64,000 nucleotides of DNA, taken from NCBI GenBank assembly GCA_030737835.1, contig CM060853.1, positions 15,372,895 to 15,436,894 on the forward strand, given 5' to 3'. The notes beneath the pieces are model-generated. The model did not search any database. It was given only the letters and a program-made list of their open reading frames with translations, and was not told the DNA's origin. Made by a program: the position numbers and the translations under genes. The number at the start of each line of letters is the position of its first letter. Within the stretch, counting starts at the first letter, position 1. Below, piece by piece: positions 61,263-64,000 of this stretch. The DNA comes from Acorus gramineus. Its lineage: Eukaryota; Streptophyta; Magnoliopsida; Acorales; Acoraceae.

Positions 61263-62700
61263 TAAACTAATTAATAGAGCACTGAATGAACTCAATCTCA
61301 CACTAATCGCTTTATCTATGGAACAAATATTATACGTGTCACATTAATGGCATATGACACCTTTTTGTGCAGCCAATTACAATCGAGCTCCACGTAGGTA
61401 TACATACACCTCTTTAAACCATTTGTTACTGACACGTGGCATCACGCATATTTTGCCATTAACATGAGAAATACATGCACTTATATATCAGGCATGAATG
61501 AAGGCGGAGATGATAATTTTAGCTTTTTAAATTTTAAAAAATGTGATGAATCATTTAAATGAAATGGATATTTGGATTGTAAATGTAATAAACGCACAGT
61601 TTATTACTGAACCCAAAACAAAACAATGGCAACTGGTGCATGATTGTGGATAGATTCATGGCATCCAGCTATTCTGTATCATTTCATTTATATGAAATGG
61701 GAAGTTGTGGGTTCAAAAATGTTACAATGTCACAAACACATGGAAATAATAGTAAACGATCTCATCTTATTATGTAATAATGCAGAAGGTGCAAAGAGCC
61801 ATGACATAGCAGCTGACAATGTCACTGAAACTGAAGTTGTTTGACATCAACAGAAACCAATTCCATCAGATATCTAGTCTAACAAACCCACCTCTGCTTC
61901 AATGAATATTTTCTCAAAGCAAAGAAGTGTCTACTGCAACTTAAGATTAGTTGTTTAATATCCTAAATCAGTGTTCCATGGATGGTTAATGCCATGATTC
62001 AAGAAGGATTGTACTGCCTGCCTTTGGAAACATTAAATTTGTTGGATGGTGCATTTTTTTCTTTGCCTCATGGTATCAGCAGCTTATCACTTGAACTATA
62101 TATATACTCTTCCTGCCTGTTTTAAGCCATAATTTCATGTGTATCAATGCTAAGTTCATTTAAAAAATATTATTTTTATCATACCTAGCCAAGTTTCATT
62201 AACAAATCATTCTAACTGGAGAAACTCAATCAACAAAAAGCACACTATGAAGTACAACTCCACATGCAAATAATGAATACAGAAGAACCTATCCCACTCC
62301 CTTCTTCTGCCCCTGTGGGAGAGAAGAAAACAAAAATGGGAAAATTATTGGGATAAGCATTCATGTCACTGTCAAGGCCAATGCTCCTCTAATGATTTTG
62401 GGCAAGAAAGGCTAAGATGGTAGTAAGTGTGGGGGTGGTGGTGGTGGCAGGCCACTCTCTTTAACCCTTCTAAGTCACTGCTCCACAACCCAAATCTAAA
62501 GATGCATCTTTCCATCTAGTCATGTGTGCTAGATAAGTACATGTTAGAATATTTTGGTTACTCAATGTAGCAAAATAGGTGTTTTTGCATATAGCCATGT
62601 ATAAAGTGTAATCCATTTTAAAGGAGACTACAGTTTTTGTCTTGTTTTGGATGAATAGAAAAAACAAAATTCAAAGCATGATTACATACTGTAGAGAGGG
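61263..62700. other. Intergenic; no gene recognised
   Basis: A second, weaker inverted pair (CGTGTCACATTAATGGC and GCCATTAACATG) spans about 61335-61470. An open stretch at 61644-61844 has no recognisable domain. The right end is the promoter side of the MYC_N gene. Confidence 0.35.
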
Positions 62701-62708
62701 ATTATAAA
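62701..62708 (+). promoter_or_regulatory. TATA-like box of the MYC_N-domain gene
   Basis: ATTATAAATT lies about 90 bp upstream of the start codon at 62795, a normal spacing. The leader between is purine-rich. Only sequence and position support this. Confidence 0.4.
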
Positions 62709-62794
62709 TTGGATTGTTGGTGGGTCTGCATACAAAAAAAAATTAGTTCTATAAGAGGGGAATAAGAAACAAAGGAGTGTGAGAGGGAGAGTCG

Positions 62795-64000
62795 ATGGAG
62801 CAGCAGCTCAACCCTTTAGCAGTAACTCATCTCCTTCAACACACATTGAGAAGCCTTTGCATCCATGAACAGTCACAATGGATTTATGCTGTCTTTTGGA
62901 GGACCCTTCCTAGAAACTATCCACCCCCTAAGTGAGAACCACTTGAACTTCCTGAAGTTCTACTTTCCCTTTCTTTTCCCTTAAATATAAGAGTATAACT
63001 TCATTTTGCTCATCTTTTTTTGATATATAATTTCCATTTTACATTGGTGACATCTTGGTATCTTCTTTGGCAGCTGGGATCTAGATGAGAGGTCTAGGGA
63101 GAACAACAGGAACTGGTAGGAATTTGGTTTTCTAGACCTGCTATATGCCAAGTACTATCAATGCATGTGAGTTTTATATGGAATTGTTCATATTATCCTT
63201 GTAGGATATTGGTTTGGGAAGATGGGTTCTGCAATTTGGCTAATTTCGCACCCAAGATCGACTCGATTGTCTCAGGTTCATCAGCCTATAAGCATTGTGA
63301 ACCTCACCAGTCTATAGTCCTCCAGCCTTAGGTCTTCTTCAAGATGTCCCATGAAATCCACAACTATGGAGAAGGGTGAGGAGGAAATACTCTAAGAATT
63401 TAACACTGGTATTAGTAAGTAATGTAGCCACTTTCAATAATACAAAAAGGTAATGTAGCCATTTTATAATCCAAATGGTCTCTAAATTTAATAATCTGAC
63501 TATATGCTTTTTTATGGGGACAGTTTAATAGGAAAAGTTGCTGCAGATCATAGTCATAAATGGATTTTCAAGGAACCTAATGATAAAGATATCAATATCT
63601 TATCTGCATGGCACAATCAAACTGATTCAGTAAGTGGATTCAACAGACACCAACATATTTCCTATTTTTATAAGTTCTAAATAAACAATTGAAATTTGAT
63701 TCTACTACATTTATCAGCATCCAAGAGCATGGGAGGCACAATTCTAGTCTGGAATTCAGGTACTCCTCCATCTCCTATGCAATTTATGTTTCTGAATCTC
63801 TCTAATTTTCCTCTCCAAATCACACAGACTATCACATTAGTCGCAGTTCAAGAAGGTGTTGTTCAGTTAGGATCAATGAACAAGGTTCTCTTTCTCCCTG
63901 ACTTCCTCAAATCAATATGAATATGATAATTCAGCTACAGCAATAACAGAACATATTCTTCTATTTCACAATTGAACTGAAGGTCACGGAGGACCTGAGC
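62795..64000 (+). pseudogene. bHLH-MYC N-terminal domain gene, 5' part, interrupted by two in-frame TAG codons
   Basis: Seven exons are visible: 62795-62931, 63074-63115, 63205-63375, 63524-63629, 63718-63759, 63828-63884, and 63983 to the window edge. All splice sites are GT/AG and phases agree. The frame starts MEQQLNPLAVTHLLQHTLRS and continues with QWIYAVFWRTLPRNYPPP, WILVWEDGFCN, FFKMSHEIHNYGEG, HKWIFKEPNDKDINILSAWH, and TLVAVQEGVVQLGSMNK. This is the PF14215-type domain of the plant At3g15240-like family (WNK-related/LONESOME HIGHWAY-like). Codon 102 (63329-63331) is TAG where relatives have Glu (QPELFFKM). Codon 162 (63745-63747) is TAG where relatives have Gln (AQFQSGIQ). No frameshift is seen. 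It is either a recent pseudogene, a sequence error, or a truncated product of 101 residues. The gene continues beyond the window. Confidence 0.8.

Noticed and set aside
63269..63331. 63-bp intron that would remove the first TAG of the MYC_N gene
   Set aside because: It is shorter than usual plant introns, the donor context is weak, and it would delete residues that resemble conserved family sequence. Kept only as an alternative.
1..64000. CRISPR array, operon, riboswitch or prophage features
   Set aside because: The spliced genes, plant families and retroelements make this eukaryotic nuclear DNA. No regular spacer-repeat array or polycistronic layout was seen.
1..64000. Recognisable tRNA, rRNA or snRNA genes
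   Set aside because: Only SINE-type pol III boxes were found. No complete cloverleaf or rRNA sequence was identified by eye; a tRNAscan or Rfam run would settle this.

Overview
The window is nuclear DNA from a flowering plant. It holds intron-split genes with GT/AG borders, plant-specific protein families (a TFL1/CEN-type PEBP pair, an isoprenylated heavy-metal protein, a thylakoid-lumen FKBP, a plant aspartic-protease-like protein), long AT-rich intergenic DNA, and remnants of plant LINEs, SINEs, copia/gypsy LTRs and many small DNA transposons. I cannot name the species from sequence alone.

Layout. 1-8.2 kb is transposon debris. It starts with an hAT-like G/T-rich terminus and a possible LTR fragment. 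A decayed L1-type LINE on the minus strand follows, split by a pair of tandem ~0.25 kb repeats. Its 5' half plus about 0.9 kb of flanking DNA is duplicated in tandem (about 3.64-6.12 kb and 6.14-8.22 kb). 8.2-13.3 kb is intergenic with a SINE and a copia solo LTR. Two complete TERMINAL FLOWER 1/CENTRORADIALIS-type genes, both on the minus strand with the canonical four-exon structure, lie at 13.33-14.46 kb and 26.34-27.26 kb. The DNA between them holds local tandem duplications, hAT elements and a MITE. 28-31 kb is intergenic with a MITE and a degenerate LINE endonuclease fragment. 31.28-35.92 kb (+) is an FKBP16-4-type immunophilin in five exons. 37.73-38.43 kb (-) is a two-exon HIPP metallochaperone. 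38.9-40.05 kb is a foldback element with arms of about 350 bp. 40-53 kb is intergenic and holds a textbook SINE with a 16-bp target duplication, a decayed LINE tail, a Tourist-like MITE, and a recurring AT-rich family. 53.21-56.78 kb (-) is an aspartic proteinase-like gene whose ten exons I could join into an uninterrupted 545-residue frame. 57.3-60.7 kb holds a MITE, an hAT element with an exact 8-bp target duplication, and a probable gypsy LTR. From 62.80 kb to the right edge (+) is the 5' part of a gene with a bHLH-MYC N-terminal domain. Its splice sites are intact but its frame is broken by two TAG codons.

The genes do not form a pathway: this is an ordinary stretch of plant chromosome with independent genes. 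The most biologically interesting points are the tandem TFL1-type pair with divergence at a specificity-determining residue, the doubly stopped MYC_N gene, the DAG-type first active site of the protease-like gene, and the variety of small non-autonomous transposons with readable target-site duplications. I found no convincing evidence of a wholly new biological system.
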